DNA from: JAGNHN01 sp964590645
GTDB taxonomy: Bacteria; Bacteroidota; Bacteroidia; Bacteroidales; JAGNHN01
Reading direction: 5' to 3'
DNA: 64,000 nt
NCBI GenBank assembly: GCA_964590645.1
Contig: CAZPYJ010000016.1
Coordinates: forward strand, 1 to 64,000
Part shown: one piece after another, positions 49,876 through 59,733 of the stretch
How positions within the stretch are numbered: position 1 is the stretch's first letter
Layout: each line of letters opens with the position of its first letter
Made by a program: the position numbers and the translations under genes
The notes under the pieces: model-generated
The model's input: only the letters and a program-made list of their open reading frames with translations
What the model was told of the DNA's origin: nothing
Database searches by the model: none

Positions 49876-50916
49876 TTATTCTACGGCCCAGGTATTGCCG
49901 CTGTTCAGCAGATCATCCATTGACTTGTAAGGCGAGTGCGTTTTGGCGTCTGCAATCTGCTGCTCAAGCAAGGCTTCGTAGGTAAGCCGCCGGATACTCC
50001 GGATCACACCGAGGGCCATAGGGAATTCCGGAGGGCTCATTCTGGCCAGAGACAGCTGTATACCGGCATCGTCCGACTCCGGGTCGTGGATGAGCAGATC
50101 CGCTTCTGAAATCCCGTTTTCTCCTATTTTGACCACCTCCAGATTGTTGCCTTTCAGCCGGATTCCTTTATCTGAATCCTTGCCGAAGATCATTGGTTTT
50201 CCGGCCTCAAGGACGATGGTATTGTCGTCGCGGGTTGCTCTACTGGTGACGAGATCGTGCACTTTATTGGCGAAGATCACACAGTTCTGCAGTACCTCCA
50301 CCAGAGAAGTTCCTTTATGTTTGGCGGCTTCCGTAAAGATTTCGGCCATCATCTTAGGATTGGTATCCAGGGCGCGGGCGAAGAAGGTTCCCTGGGATCC
50401 GATGACCAGTTCTCCCGGATTGAATGCCTGCTCAATGGTTCCCTGGGGGGAAGTTTTGGTGATGCTGCCCATCGGGGTGGTAGGAGAGTATTGTCCTTTG
50501 GTCAATCCGTATATCTTGTTGTTAAAGAGCAGAATATTGATGTCAATATTTCTGCGCAGGGTATGGATAAAATGATTCCCTCCGATAGCCATACTGTCTC
50601 CATCACCCGTGATCATCCATACGCTCAGCTTCGGATTGGCGATTTTGACCCCGGTAGCGATGGCTGCAGCCCTTCCGTGAATACCGTGAATGCCATAGGT
50701 GTTCATATAATACGGAAAACGGGAGGAGCATCCGATACCGGAAACCACCACAAAGTCTTCCTTGCGGATACCCAGTTCGGGGAATACCTTTTCCACAGCG
50801 TGCAGGATGGCGTGGTCGCCGCAACCCGGGCACCATTTTACCATCTGGTCACTGACGAAATCTTCTTTGGTCAGTTGTAATTCTTGGGTATTGATCATCT
50901 CTTCAGCCATTGTCAT
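49876..50916 (-). CDS. korB: 2-oxoglutarate:ferredoxin oxidoreductase, beta subunit
   Basis: The 346-residue beta subunit binds thiamine diphosphate and a [4Fe-4S] cluster. Cluster Cys are visible at 'WCPGCGDH' (Cys29, Cys32), 'GIGCSSRFPYY' (Cys63) and 'LQNCVIFAN'. The ThDP motif is 'ITGDGDSMAIGGNHFIH', followed by 'NNKIYGLTKGQYSPT'. The start overlaps the alpha-subunit stop (ATGA, 50,913-50,916), so the two are translated together. The enzyme oxidises 2-oxoglutarate to succinyl-CoA with ferredoxin. No delta ferredoxin subunit gene is present; a two-subunit KOR with an external ferredoxin is implied. Specificity for 2-oxoglutarate is inferred from close family members. Confidence 0.88.
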   Translation of the reverse strand: MTMAEEMINTQELQLTKEDFVSDQMVKWCPGCGDHAILHAVEKVFPELGIRKEDFVVVSGIGCSSRFPYYMNTYGIHGIHGRAAAIATGVKIANPKLSVWMITGDGDSMAIGGNHFIHTLRRNIDINILLFNNKIYGLTKGQYSPTTPMGSITKTSPQGTIEQAFNPGELVIGSQGTFFARALDTNPKMMAEIFTEAAKHKGTSLVEVLQNCVIFANKVHDLVTSRATRDDNTIVLEAGKPMIFGKDSDKGIRLKGNNLEVVKIGENGISEADLLIHDPESDDAGIQLSLARMSPPEFPMALGVIRSIRRLTYEALLEQQIADAKTHSPYKSMDDLLNSGNTWAVE

Positions 50917-52760
50917 TCCTCCAGTAAGTGGTTAAATGCCTCGGTGAGCTCTTTTACCATAAAGGGTAAGCCCTGAACTTTATTCAGCTGGTGATATGTA
51001 TACTGCGGGAAGTTGATTTTCAGATATTTCACCATCTGACCCAGATTGAGTTCACAGACGATGATTTTCTTAAACCGGCCCAGGATTTCCTCTACATTCT
51101 CCGGCAGAGGGCAGATATGGCGCAGATGCATCATACTGACTTTCTTTCCTTCTTCCTGCATTTGCTTTACCGCTTCCAGGATCACCCCGTAGGTACTGCC
51201 CCAGCTCACCACGAGGAGATCATTCTCGGGCTCTCCGATCACTTCCTGTTTAGGGAGGAAGCGGGCCACCCGGTTTACTTTTTCTTCCCTGAGTTCGCAC
51301 ATCTTTTGGTGATTCAGGGGGTCGTGGCTGACGTGTCCGGTGATGTCTGCTTTTTCAAGTCCGCCAACCCTGTGGCGCAGGCCTTCAGTACCGGGGATGG
51401 CCCACATTCTGCGCAGTTTTTCTTCATCCCGGCGGTAGGGTTTGTAATGGGCGTCATTGGCTTCGACAACCGGAGGGGTGATATCTGGCATATCCTTCAT
51501 CGCAGGAATACGGAACATCTCTGAGCCATTGGCCAGGTAACCGTCAGTCAGGAGGATAACAGGGGTCATATGCTCCAGTGCCAGCTTGGTTGCTTCAAAA
51601 GCCCCATAAAAGCAATCGCCGCAACTGGTAGCTGCCAGGATGATGACGGGGGCTTCCCCATTTCTTCCGTACAGCGCCTGGAGCAAATCTGATTGTTCTG
51701 ATTTGGTGGGAAGGCCCGTAGATGGTCCGCCACGCTGCACATCCACAATCACCAAAGGCAGCTCTGTCATTACGGCCAGGCCGATGGCTTCGCTTTTCAG
51801 GCTGAGACCCGGGCCGGAAGTGGTGGTCACTGCCACGGCCCCGGCATAACTGGCCCCGATGGCAGAAACAATGCCGGCAATCTCATCTTCGGCCTGGAAT
51901 ACACGGGCGGAGAATTGCTTATGAAGGGTCAGCTCCTGCAAAATCTCAGAGGCCGGGGTGATAGGATAAGAACCAAGGAAAAGTTCCCTGCCAGCCTTTT
52001 CCGCTGCAGCAAGGAAACCCCAGGCCGTAGCCTGGTTGCCGGTGATGTTGCGGTACCGGCCTTTGTCCAGGGGAGCCGGCGAAATATTATAGGTATTGGA
52101 TAAAACCTCAATGGTATCTGCGTAATTGTAGCCTGCCTGTAAAACACGGGTGTTGGCCTCAATGACCAGCGGATTGGTCTTGAACTTCTTCTTGAACCCG
52201 TCCAGGGTCGAGTCAATGCTGATATTGAACAGGTAATACATCAGCCCTAAAGCAAACATATTCCTGGATTTGGTAGCCACTTTATGGTCCACCTTGAGGT
52301 CACGCAGGCTTTCCCTTGACAGGCTAGTAATGGGCGCTTTGATCACCCTGTACCCGTCCAGAGAATCACCCTCCAGAGGATTGCTTTCGTAGCCAGCCCG
52401 TTCAAAGCCTTTCTCATTGAAGGCATCCACATCCACGATGATGATGCCCCCTTTTTTGGTCCACTTCAGATTGGATTTCAGTGAAGCCGGATTCATCGCC
52501 ACCAGCACATCTGCCAAATCTCCAGAGGTGTAAATCTCTTTGGCTCCAATGTGTACCTGATATCCGGATACCCCGGCCACCGTACCCTGAGGTGCCCTGA
52601 TTTCAGAAGGATAATCAGGAAAAGTAGCAAAAACATTTCCTTCAAATGCAGCAGCATCCGAGAAGAGAGAGCCCGTAAGCTGCATCCCGTCTCCGGAATC
52701 TCCTGCAAATCGGATTACAACATCCTCAAGTTCAACGACTTGATTTAGTCTTTGACCCAT
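50913..52760 (-). CDS. korA: 2-oxoglutarate:ferredoxin oxidoreductase, gamma-alpha fusion subunit
   Basis: The product has 615 residues. An N-terminal gamma domain (about 12-195, 'VIRFAGDSGDGMQLTG') is fused to the alpha (pyrimidine-binding) domain from about 230: 'GNQATAWGFLAAAEKAG', 'LFLGSYPITPASEILQ', 'VFQAEDEIAGIVSAIGASY', 'TTSGPGLSLKSEAIG' and 'VDVQRGGPSTGLPTKSEQ'. The last third is the CoA-binding and dimer domain. The fusion is normal for bacterial KOR. It is divergent from the ODH genes across a 454-bp spacer. Confidence 0.9.
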   Translation of the reverse strand: MGQRLNQVVELEDVVIRFAGDSGDGMQLTGSLFSDAAAFEGNVFATFPDYPSEIRAPQGTVAGVSGYQVHIGAKEIYTSGDLADVLVAMNPASLKSNLKWTKKGGIIIVDVDAFNEKGFERAGYESNPLEGDSLDGYRVIKAPITSLSRESLRDLKVDHKVATKSRNMFALGLMYYLFNISIDSTLDGFKKKFKTNPLVIEANTRVLQAGYNYADTIEVLSNTYNISPAPLDKGRYRNITGNQATAWGFLAAAEKAGRELFLGSYPITPASEILQELTLHKQFSARVFQAEDEIAGIVSAIGASYAGAVAVTTTSGPGLSLKSEAIGLAVMTELPLVIVDVQRGGPSTGLPTKSEQSDLLQALYGRNGEAPVIILAATSCGDCFYGAFEATKLALEHMTPVILLTDGYLANGSEMFRIPAMKDMPDITPPVVEANDAHYKPYRRDEEKLRRMWAIPGTEGLRHRVGGLEKADITGHVSHDPLNHQKMCELREEKVNRVARFLPKQEVIGEPENDLLVVSWGSTYGVILEAVKQMQEEGKKVSMMHLRHICPLPENVEEILGRFKKIIVCELNLGQMVKYLKINFPQYTYHQLNKVQGLPFMVKELTEAFNHLLEE

Positions 52761-53214
52761 TTTTTTGAAATTTGATTTCGGGCAAAGTTACGGGTATTAT
52801 GGTATCCCGCTTAATAATTGCCCATAATTTTGCTTGATTGATTATCAGTACTTAATTAAAAATCTATATGTGTTGGATGAGGGAAGAGTATCTTGTTAAA
52901 GGTTTGATAAACAGGATTATATCTGATTGTTAAGAAATAGTGAAGGGAGCTTCTTATGCTATCTTCCGGCTTTCGGAGAGGGTGTAATTTGGAAAGGCTC
53001 TAAATATTCCGGGGCATTTTTTCGAATCAACAAGCACGCTCAGCCTCACAAGCCATAAGGATGGGGAAAAAGTACACCCGATCCAAAGGGAAATCACCCC
53101 TTTGAACAAATTGACTCCAGAGGCATTTAGGCAGGGTCAACAGAGTGGGGCGAAGTTTTATAGAGATTGGAATTATATCTGTAATTTTGCATATATTTTG
53201 AAGCGCGGAGTCTA
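52761..53214. promoter_or_regulatory. Divergent promoter region between korA and sucA
   Basis: No gene is visible. On the minus strand TAACTTTG (52,783-52,790) fits the -7 consensus 23 bases before the korA start. On the plus strand TAATTTTG (53,182-53,189) lies 26 bases before the sucA start with a TTTA 21 bases upstream (53,157-53,160), a good near-consensus promoter. The rest is AT-rich, with no obvious operator. Confidence 0.55.
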
Positions 53215-56055
53215 ATGGAATCATCTTATCTCAGCCAGGCAGAGGCAGCAGTCATCGACGCATATTACCAACAATGGCGTGAGGATCCTGCCTCGGTAGA
53301 CGGAAGCTGGCAAAAGTTTTTCGAGGGTTTTGAATTTGCCCGGACGGATTTTGGAGCAGATAAAGACGCCCGTTACGGGATGCCGGATGAGTTTAAGGTC
53401 ATTAACCTGATTAATGCCTATCGTCAACGGGGTCATCTTTTTACCCTTACCAACCCGGTCCGTACCCGAAGGTCATATATGCCCACCCTGGACCTCGAGA
53501 ATTTCGGATTAAAGGATAGTGATCTGAAACGTCCGTTCCACGCCGGGAAAGAGCTTGGACTGGGAACCTCAACACTTGAAACCATTCTTGAGCACCTGAA
53601 CGAAACCTATTGCCGCCACATCGGGGCTGAATATTTTTACATACGCCGGGTGGAGATTAATCAGTGGCTTCGCAACAGAATGGAGTCTACACGAAATCGA
53701 CCTGCCTTTTCGGCCGGGCAATGCGAACACCTCCTTTACAAACTGAGTGAAGCGGTATATTTTGAGAAATTCATCCATAAAAAGTTTCCCGGACAGAAGC
53801 GTTTCAGCCTGGAAGGGGCTGAAGCCCTGATACCGGCGCTGGATGCCGTGCTGGAGCACGGAGCGGAAATGGGGAATCAGGAATTTGTGATAGGAATGGC
53901 CCATAGGGGCCGCCTGAACGTCCTGGCCAATATCCTGGGAAAATCCACCACCGCAATTTTTACCGAGTTTGAAGGGAAAGCCTACGAAGATGCGCTTTTA
54001 CTGGGTGATGTGAAATATCACCTGGGCTATACCTCAGAGCGGACCACCCAGTCCGGGAAGCAGATCAAACTGACCCTGGCACCCAATCCCTCTCATCTTG
54101 AAGCGGTAGCTCCTGTAGTTCAGGGTATTGTTCGGGCTCGCATCGATCACCTCTACCAGGGGAATCAGGAAAAGATCACGCCAATCCTTATCCACGGGGA
54201 TGCTTCAATTGCAGGCCAGGGAGTGGTATATGAAATGCAACAGATGTCAGAGTTGCGTGGTTATGCTACGGGCGGAACCATTCATCTGGTCATCAATAAC
54301 CAGGTTGGATTCACAACCAATTACCTCGATGCACGCTCCAGTACTTATTGCACAGATGTGGCCAAGGTAACGCAGTCGCCCGTCTTTCACGTGAACGGGG
54401 ATGATGTGGAATCGCTGGTGTACACCATTAACCTGGCTATGGAATTCAGGGCTCGATTTAAGAGAGATGTGTTTATAGATATGCTTTGCTATCGTAAGTA
54501 TGGACACAATGAAAGCGATGAGCCCCGGTTTACTCAACCCTTGCTCTATAAGGCCATAGAGAAGCATCCCGATCCGCTTCAGATTTATGGACAACAGCTG
54601 ATCGATCAGCAAGTGCTGGATATGGAAAGGGTAGAGCAAATCAAGGAGGTGATCAATCAAAAACTCGAAGCCAGCCTCAGTGAAGCCAGACAGAAAGAAA
54701 AGGCCAGCCTGACCTCTTTCCTGGCCAAAACCTGGAAAGATATCCGCAAAGCCAGGGCAGAGGATTTCGATTATTCACCGGATACCGCGGTGGCGGAAGA
54801 TATTCTGAAAAGCATTGCGCATCGTATCACCCGGGTTCCGGAAGACATATCGCTTTTCCGTAAGATTGTTCGTCTTCAGCAGGAAAGACACGATATGGTT
54901 TTCAAGCACGATCGGCTGGACTGGGCGATGGGAGAATTGCTGGCCTACGGGAGCCTCTTGAAAGAAGGCGTTCCGGTGCGTCTGTCGGGCCAGGATGTGG
55001 AAAGGGGTACTTTCTCGCATCGCCACGCTGTACTCACACAGGAAGACAGCGGTGAAGCCTTTATCCCCCTGAATCAGCTCGACGATCAACACGCTCACCT
55101 GGACATTATCAACAGCCCGCTTTCCGAATATGGCGTTCTCGGATTTGAATATGGTTATGCACTCACCTCTCCCCATTCTCTGACGATCTGGGAAGCACAG
55201 TTCGGTGATTTTAACAATGGGGCACAGATCATCATCGACCAGTTTATCAGCAGTGCCGAAGACAAATGGAATGTGATGAACGACCTGGTGCTGCTGCTTC
55301 CTCACGGTTATGAAGGACAAGGGCCTGAACATTCCAGTGCCCGGATGGAGCGTTTCCTGGATATGTGTGCCGATCTGAATATGCAGGTGGCCAATCCCAC
55401 CACCCCGGCCAATTTCTTCCATCTTCTTCGCCGCCAGCTGAAGCGCCCTTTCAGAAAACCGCTTATCGTATTCACCCCCAAAAGCCTGCTGCGCCATCCT
55501 CACTGTGTTTCTTCACTGCAGGATTTCATCCAGGGTGGTTTTCGTGAAGTGATCGATGATGATGCGGTGGAAGCGAAAGGGGTTCGGAAAATGGTTTTCT
55601 GTAGCGGGAAGCTGTATTATGAGCTGATAGAGGAAAGAGAAAAGCGCCAGGCCTGGGATACTGCAATTGTGCGAATCGAACAGCTGTATCCCCTTCCGGA
55701 AAAGCAGCTTCAGGCTATTGTGGAGCGCTATCCCAACGCCTATAAGTATATATGGTCGCAGGAAGAACCGGCCAATATGGGTGCCTGGAGCTACCTGAAG
55801 CGCAAATTCAAGGTCGTAGACTTGATGCTGGTAGCCCGGCCAGAAAGCGGAAGCCCTGCCACAGGATCGCCATCCCTGCACCGTCGCCGCCAGGAAAAGA
55901 TCCTGGAGAAAACTTTTTCCGGCTGCACCTGCGAGCGGGTGAATGAAGAATGTAAAATGCTGTGTGCACCCAAGGAATGGACTTTTGTGAGCCGTCTTCA
56001 GCCGCGAGATGTCAACGAAGCAGATTCCCTAATCGAAAACCCAACATCCCCCTGA
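53215..56055 (+). CDS. sucA: 2-oxoglutarate dehydrogenase E1 component
   Basis: The 946-residue E1 decarboxylates 2-oxoglutarate and passes succinyl groups to E2 lipoate. The N-terminal helix 'SYLSQAEAAVIDAYYQQW' is the E1o signature and E2-binding segment. 'FVIGMAHRGRLNVLANILGK' and 'VKYHLGYTSER' line the active site; 'HGDASIAGQGVVYE' and 'INNQVGFTTN' give the ThDP/Mg site. 'RFKRDVFIDMLCYRKYGHNESDEPRFTQP' and the transketolase-like domain 'GYEGQGPEHSSARMERFL' follow. Full length and intact. Five bases before the E2 gene. Confidence 0.95.
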   Translation: MESSYLSQAEAAVIDAYYQQWREDPASVDGSWQKFFEGFEFARTDFGADKDARYGMPDEFKVINLINAYRQRGHLFTLTNPVRTRRSYMPTLDLENFGLKDSDLKRPFHAGKELGLGTSTLETILEHLNETYCRHIGAEYFYIRRVEINQWLRNRMESTRNRPAFSAGQCEHLLYKLSEAVYFEKFIHKKFPGQKRFSLEGAEALIPALDAVLEHGAEMGNQEFVIGMAHRGRLNVLANILGKSTTAIFTEFEGKAYEDALLLGDVKYHLGYTSERTTQSGKQIKLTLAPNPSHLEAVAPVVQGIVRARIDHLYQGNQEKITPILIHGDASIAGQGVVYEMQQMSELRGYATGGTIHLVINNQVGFTTNYLDARSSTYCTDVAKVTQSPVFHVNGDDVESLVYTINLAMEFRARFKRDVFIDMLCYRKYGHNESDEPRFTQPLLYKAIEKHPDPLQIYGQQLIDQQVLDMERVEQIKEVINQKLEASLSEARQKEKASLTSFLAKTWKDIRKARAEDFDYSPDTAVAEDILKSIAHRITRVPEDISLFRKIVRLQQERHDMVFKHDRLDWAMGELLAYGSLLKEGVPVRLSGQDVERGTFSHRHAVLTQEDSGEAFIPLNQLDDQHAHLDIINSPLSEYGVLGFEYGYALTSPHSLTIWEAQFGDFNNGAQIIIDQFISSAEDKWNVMNDLVLLLPHGYEGQGPEHSSARMERFLDMCADLNMQVANPTTPANFFHLLRRQLKRPFRKPLIVFTPKSLLRHPHCVSSLQDFIQGGFREVIDDDAVEAKGVRKMVFCSGKLYYELIEEREKRQAWDTAIVRIEQLYPLPEKQLQAIVERYPNAYKYIWSQEEPANMGAWSYLKRKFKVVDLMLVARPESGSPATGSPSLHRRRQEKILEKTFSGCTCERVNEECKMLCAPKEWTFVSRLQPRDVNEADSLIENPTSP

Positions 56056-56059
56056 TAAG

Positions 56060-57358
56060 ATGAAAATTGAGATCAAAGTTCCCAGCCCCGGAGAGTCTAT
56101 CACACAGGTGCAATTGGCAGCCTGGCTGGCAGAGGAAGGCGATTATGTGGATAAAGACCAGGAAATTGCCGAGATCGATTCGGACAAGGCCACCCTCAGT
56201 ATCTCAGCCAGCGAAAGCGGAAGCCTGCACAGGCTCGTGGAGGAAGGGGATACCATCGCTGTGGATGCGATCATTGCACACATTGATACCGAGGCAAGGC
56301 CGAAGAAAACAAGGCAACAAGCCGCCCCGAAGGAAGAGAAAGAGGAGATACAGGAAACACCCGTAGACCTTAGTTCCAAAGATGCTGACGCCGGGCAAAA
56401 ACAGGAAGCCAAATCCGGGCAGGCAGAAGCAGCCCAAGATATGGAGGAAGGCCCTCATTTTTCTCCCCTTGCGCGCAAACTGATGAAGGAAAAAGAACTC
56501 AACTCCTCCGAATTCATCGAATGGTTGCGCAGGCAAAGGGTAGGCAGGGAGGATGTGGAAGCTTTTGCCGCCAGCGGGACAGGTGCTGCGAAAACATCAT
56601 CTGCGATAAGCCCGCAATGGGGTGGGGGAAGAGCGATCGAGCGCAAAAAACTGACCACCCTGCGGATCAAATTGGCAGAGCGACTGGTTGCGGTGAAGAA
56701 TGATACGGCAATGCTGACCACCTTTAATGAGGTGGATATGTCGGGTATTATGGTCCTGAGAAAGAAATACAAAGAACGCTTTATTGAAACCCACGGCCTG
56801 GGAATTGGATTTATGTCCTTCTTTACCAAAGCCGTAACCATCGCCCTCCACGATTTTCCCCAGGTGAATGCGATGATAGAAGGTGAAGAACTCATCTTAC
56901 ACGATTATGCCGATATCGGGATCGCAGTAAGTACCCCCAAAGGGCTGATGGTACCAGTAATCCGGAATGCGGAAGTGATGAGCCTGGCCGGGATAGAAGA
57001 GGCCATCAGAAAGATGGCGGAAAAGGCCCGAAACAATAAAATCACCCTGGATGATATGAAGGGGGGCACCTTTACCATTACCAATGGGGGCGTGTTCGGA
57101 AGTATGCTTTCCACGCCTATCCTGAATCCGCCGCAGAGTGCCATCCTCGGAATGCACAATATTCAGGACAGGCCGGTAGCCGTGAACGGTAAAGTGGAAA
57201 TCCGCCCGATGATGTATGTGGCCCTTTCCTACGACCACAGGGTGATCGATGGTAAGGAGAGCGTGAGTTTTCTGGTCAGGGTGAAAGAACTGCTCGAGCA
57301 TCCTGTAAAAATGTTGCTGGGTGGGCAGGACCCGGAAGAAATGCTGCTGGATATCTGA
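56060..57358 (+). CDS. sucB: Dihydrolipoyllysine succinyltransferase (ODH E2)
   Basis: The product has 432 residues. The lipoyl domain (1-78) has lipoylated Lys43 in EIDSDKATLSI. A linker rich in Lys, Glu and Gln follows, then the E1/E3-binding domain at about 135-172 ('SPLARKLMKEKELNSSEFI'). The catalytic domain from about 195 ends with 'SYDHRVIDGKESVSFLVRVK', giving His393 and Asp397. All three domains are complete. Forms the 24-mer core of the complex. The E3 (lpd) gene is not in the window. Confidence 0.95.
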   Translation: MKIEIKVPSPGESITQVQLAAWLAEEGDYVDKDQEIAEIDSDKATLSISASESGSLHRLVEEGDTIAVDAIIAHIDTEARPKKTRQQAAPKEEKEEIQETPVDLSSKDADAGQKQEAKSGQAEAAQDMEEGPHFSPLARKLMKEKELNSSEFIEWLRRQRVGREDVEAFAASGTGAAKTSSAISPQWGGGRAIERKKLTTLRIKLAERLVAVKNDTAMLTTFNEVDMSGIMVLRKKYKERFIETHGLGIGFMSFFTKAVTIALHDFPQVNAMIEGEELILHDYADIGIAVSTPKGLMVPVIRNAEVMSLAGIEEAIRKMAEKARNNKITLDDMKGGTFTITNGGVFGSMLSTPILNPPQSAILGMHNIQDRPVAVNGKVEIRPMMYVALSYDHRVIDGKESVSFLVRVKELLEHPVKMLLGGQDPEEMLLDI

Positions 57359-57444
57359 TCAATTTTCAGGCTGTATCCTATAAGAATGTACATCCTGCTG
57401 GAAGGCAACAGTTAAGGAATTGCCCAATCCTGTGATGGGTTTTG

Positions 57445-57452
57445 TAACTTTG
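57445..57452 (+). promoter_or_regulatory. Candidate -7 box for nadB
   Basis: TAACTTTG matches TAnnTTTG, 20 bases before the nadB start, with a TTG at 57,420-57,422 (22-base spacing). The 113-bp gap after sucB has no terminator-like hairpin. Confidence 0.5.
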
Positions 57453-57471
57453 CTGCTTAGCTTCTGAACGA

Positions 57472-59070
57472 ATGCGGAGAAAAGTTGACTTTCTTGTGAT
57501 CGGTTCCGGGATCGCCGGCCTCAGTTTTGCCCTCAAGGTGGCCCCATACGGGAAAGTGCTCATTGTTACAAAGGATGAGGCGGTGGAGAGTGCCACACGC
57601 TATGCCCAGGGAGGGATTGCAGCCGTGATGTATAGTCCGGATACCTACGAAAAACACATCCGCGATACGATGATCGCCGGAGATGAGCTCAGCGATGAAC
57701 GTATCGTCAGGATGACCATCACCGAGTCAACCGAACGGGTGAAAGAACTCATATCCTGGGGGGCGGAATTTGATAAGAACAAGGACGGGGTGTATGCCCT
57801 TGGCCGGGAAGGAGGACATTCGGAAAAACGCGTGCTCCATCACAAAGACAGCACCGGCCTGGAGATAGAACAAACCCTCCTGGAACAGGTGAAGGCGCAT
57901 CCCAGCATCGAGTTGCTGGAGAACCATTTCACCATTGATATTCTTACCCAGCACCATCTTGGTATAGAGATCAGAAGAAGCAGCTCCTACATCAACTGCT
58001 ACGGCGCATACGTGCTGGATAGCTTCAGCGGTGAAATCCATACCATTCTGGCAAAAATGACGATGCTTGCCACCGGTGGCGCAGGAAATGTATATGCTAC
58101 CACCACCAATCCGGCCGTGGCTACCGGAGATGCCGTAGCGATGGTTTACCGGGCAAAAGGGAAGGTAGATAAAATGGAGTTCTTTCAGTTCCATCCAACT
58201 GCATTGCACTTCCCTGAGGAGCGCCCGGCTTTTCTGATCACCGAGGCCCTGCGCGGTGCAGGGGCGATACTCAAAACCATTGATGGAACCCCCTTTATGC
58301 TGAAGTATGATGCGCGGGAATCTCTCGCGCCCCGCGATATCGTGGCCAGGGCCATCGACAATGAGATGAAGATCCGCGGGGATGATTGTGTTTATCTGGA
58401 TGCCCGACATCTCCCAAAGGATCTGCTCTTGCAGGATTTTCCCCGCATCTATGCCAAATGCCTGAGCATAGGCATCGATATCAGCAAGGATATGATCCCT
58501 GTGATCCCTGCCGCCCATTATATGTGCGGAGGCATCACGGTGGATGAATTCTCCCGCACTTCCATCGACCATCTCTATGCTTCCGGCGAATGCGCTTCCA
58601 CCGGCCTGCACGGCGCCAACCGCCTTGCCTCCAATTCCCTGCTTGAAGCCCTGGTCTTTTCCCACCGCGCCAGCCAGGATGCCGTCAGCCGATTCAGCGA
58701 TATCCAGTTTTGCGAAGAGATCCCCGACTGGGATGCCAGCGGAACCACCCATAATGAGGAAATGATCCTGATTACCCAATCGCTCAAGGAATTGCAGTCG
58801 ATTATGACCAGTTATGTGGGTATTGTACGCTCCAATCTACGACTCAAGCGGGCGCTGGACCGACTGGCGATTTTGTATCGAGAAACCGAGGCACTATACA
58901 ATGCCTCGGTATTGGATATGAAGATATGCGAGTTACGGAATTTGATCAATATTGGTTATCTGATCATTAAGATGGCCCAGGAAAGAAAAGAAAGCCGCGG
59001 ACTCCATTTCAATGTGGATTATCCGAAGGTTGCCCATCCTGAGCCTTTTCAGAACGGACACGAATTATAG
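57472..59070 (+). CDS. nadB: L-aspartate oxidase
   Basis: The product has 532 residues, starting at ATG 57,472. An FAD-binding Rossmann loop 'VIGSGIAGLSFAL' (9-21) is followed by 'SATRYAQGGIAAVM' and 'WGAEFDKNKDGVYALGREGGHSEKRVLHHKD', which binds the dicarboxylate; 'EFFQFHPTALHF' and 'CGGITVDEFSRTSIDHLYASGE' complete the flavoprotein fold. NadB oxidises L-aspartate to iminoaspartate, the first step of de novo NAD synthesis. nadA and nadC are not in the window. The gamma-carbonic anhydrase starts 8 bases later. Confidence 0.95.
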   Translation: MRRKVDFLVIGSGIAGLSFALKVAPYGKVLIVTKDEAVESATRYAQGGIAAVMYSPDTYEKHIRDTMIAGDELSDERIVRMTITESTERVKELISWGAEFDKNKDGVYALGREGGHSEKRVLHHKDSTGLEIEQTLLEQVKAHPSIELLENHFTIDILTQHHLGIEIRRSSSYINCYGAYVLDSFSGEIHTILAKMTMLATGGAGNVYATTTNPAVATGDAVAMVYRAKGKVDKMEFFQFHPTALHFPEERPAFLITEALRGAGAILKTIDGTPFMLKYDARESLAPRDIVARAIDNEMKIRGDDCVYLDARHLPKDLLLQDFPRIYAKCLSIGIDISKDMIPVIPAAHYMCGGITVDEFSRTSIDHLYASGECASTGLHGANRLASNSLLEALVFSHRASQDAVSRFSDIQFCEEIPDWDASGTTHNEEMILITQSLKELQSIMTSYVGIVRSNLRLKRALDRLAILYRETEALYNASVLDMKICELRNLINIGYLIIKMAQERKESRGLHFNVDYPKVAHPEPFQNGHEL

Positions 59071-59078
59071 CTCAGATT

Positions 59079-59597
59079 ATGGCCCTAATAAGATCAGTGA
59101 AAGGAGTAAAGCCCGTATGGGGAAAGGATTGCTTTCTGGCCGATAATGCTACCCTTACCGGTGATGTGGTGATGGGTGAAGGATGCAGCGTGTGGTTCAA
59201 TGCAGTCATCCGGGGCGATGTACACCATATCCGCATCGGGAATAAAGTGAATATTCAGGATGGAGCCATTATCCACTGTACCTATCAGAAAGCCCCCACC
59301 AATATTGGAAATAATGTATCGATCGCCCACCGTGCCATTGTGCACGGCTGTACTATTCACGACAATGTGCTGATCGGTATGGGTGCCATCATTATGGATG
59401 GTGCGGTGATAGAAAGCAATTCCATCGTAGCTGCAGGCGCCCTGGTAAAGCAGGGAATGATCGTCAAATCGGGAAGCGTAGTGGCAGGGGTACCTGCAGT
59501 GAAGATCCGGGAGATCAGTCCCGAACTCCTGGAAGGGGAAGTGATGCGGATTGCGAACAGCTACCAGATGTACGCTTCCTGGTATGATGAGGACTAA
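59079..59597 (+). CDS. Gamma-class carbonic anhydrase-family protein
   Basis: The product has 172 residues. A left-handed beta helix of hexapeptide repeats runs from about 15 to 130 ('LTGDVVMGEGCSVWFNAVIRGDV'-type units). The three Zn-binding His of the gamma-CA family are present: His66 (DGAIIH), His84 (SIAH) and His89 (AIVHG). 'MGAIIMDGAVIESNSIVAAGALV' follows. Members (YrdA, PaaY, CaiE, Cam) act as carbonic anhydrases or thioesterases, so catalytic activity is likely but the substrate is uncertain. Probably co-transcribed with nadB by position only. Confidence 0.9.
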   Translation: MALIRSVKGVKPVWGKDCFLADNATLTGDVVMGEGCSVWFNAVIRGDVHHIRIGNKVNIQDGAIIHCTYQKAPTNIGNNVSIAHRAIVHGCTIHDNVLIGMGAIIMDGAVIESNSIVAAGALVKQGMIVKSGSVVAGVPAVKIREISPELLEGEVMRIANSYQMYASWYDED

Positions 59598-59733
59598 GTA
59601 ACCCCCTCCAGAAGACGATAGAGGCATAGCCCTTTTTACTCTTGCTGTATGCTGTATGCTCTTGCAGCCTAAAGTGCCAGCCCGCTTGAGTTTGGAGTTT
59701 GAGGAGGAGTGTGGAGGAGTGATGTTGGCCTGC
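59598..59733. repeat. Convergent spacer with the CTGTATGCTCTTGC repeat
   Basis: It contains a ctcttgctgtatg-ctgtatgctcttgcag tract (59,640-59,666), including an exact copy of the 14-mer at 59,652-59,665. It lies between convergent stops. No gene is visible; no strong terminator was seen. Confidence 0.6.
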
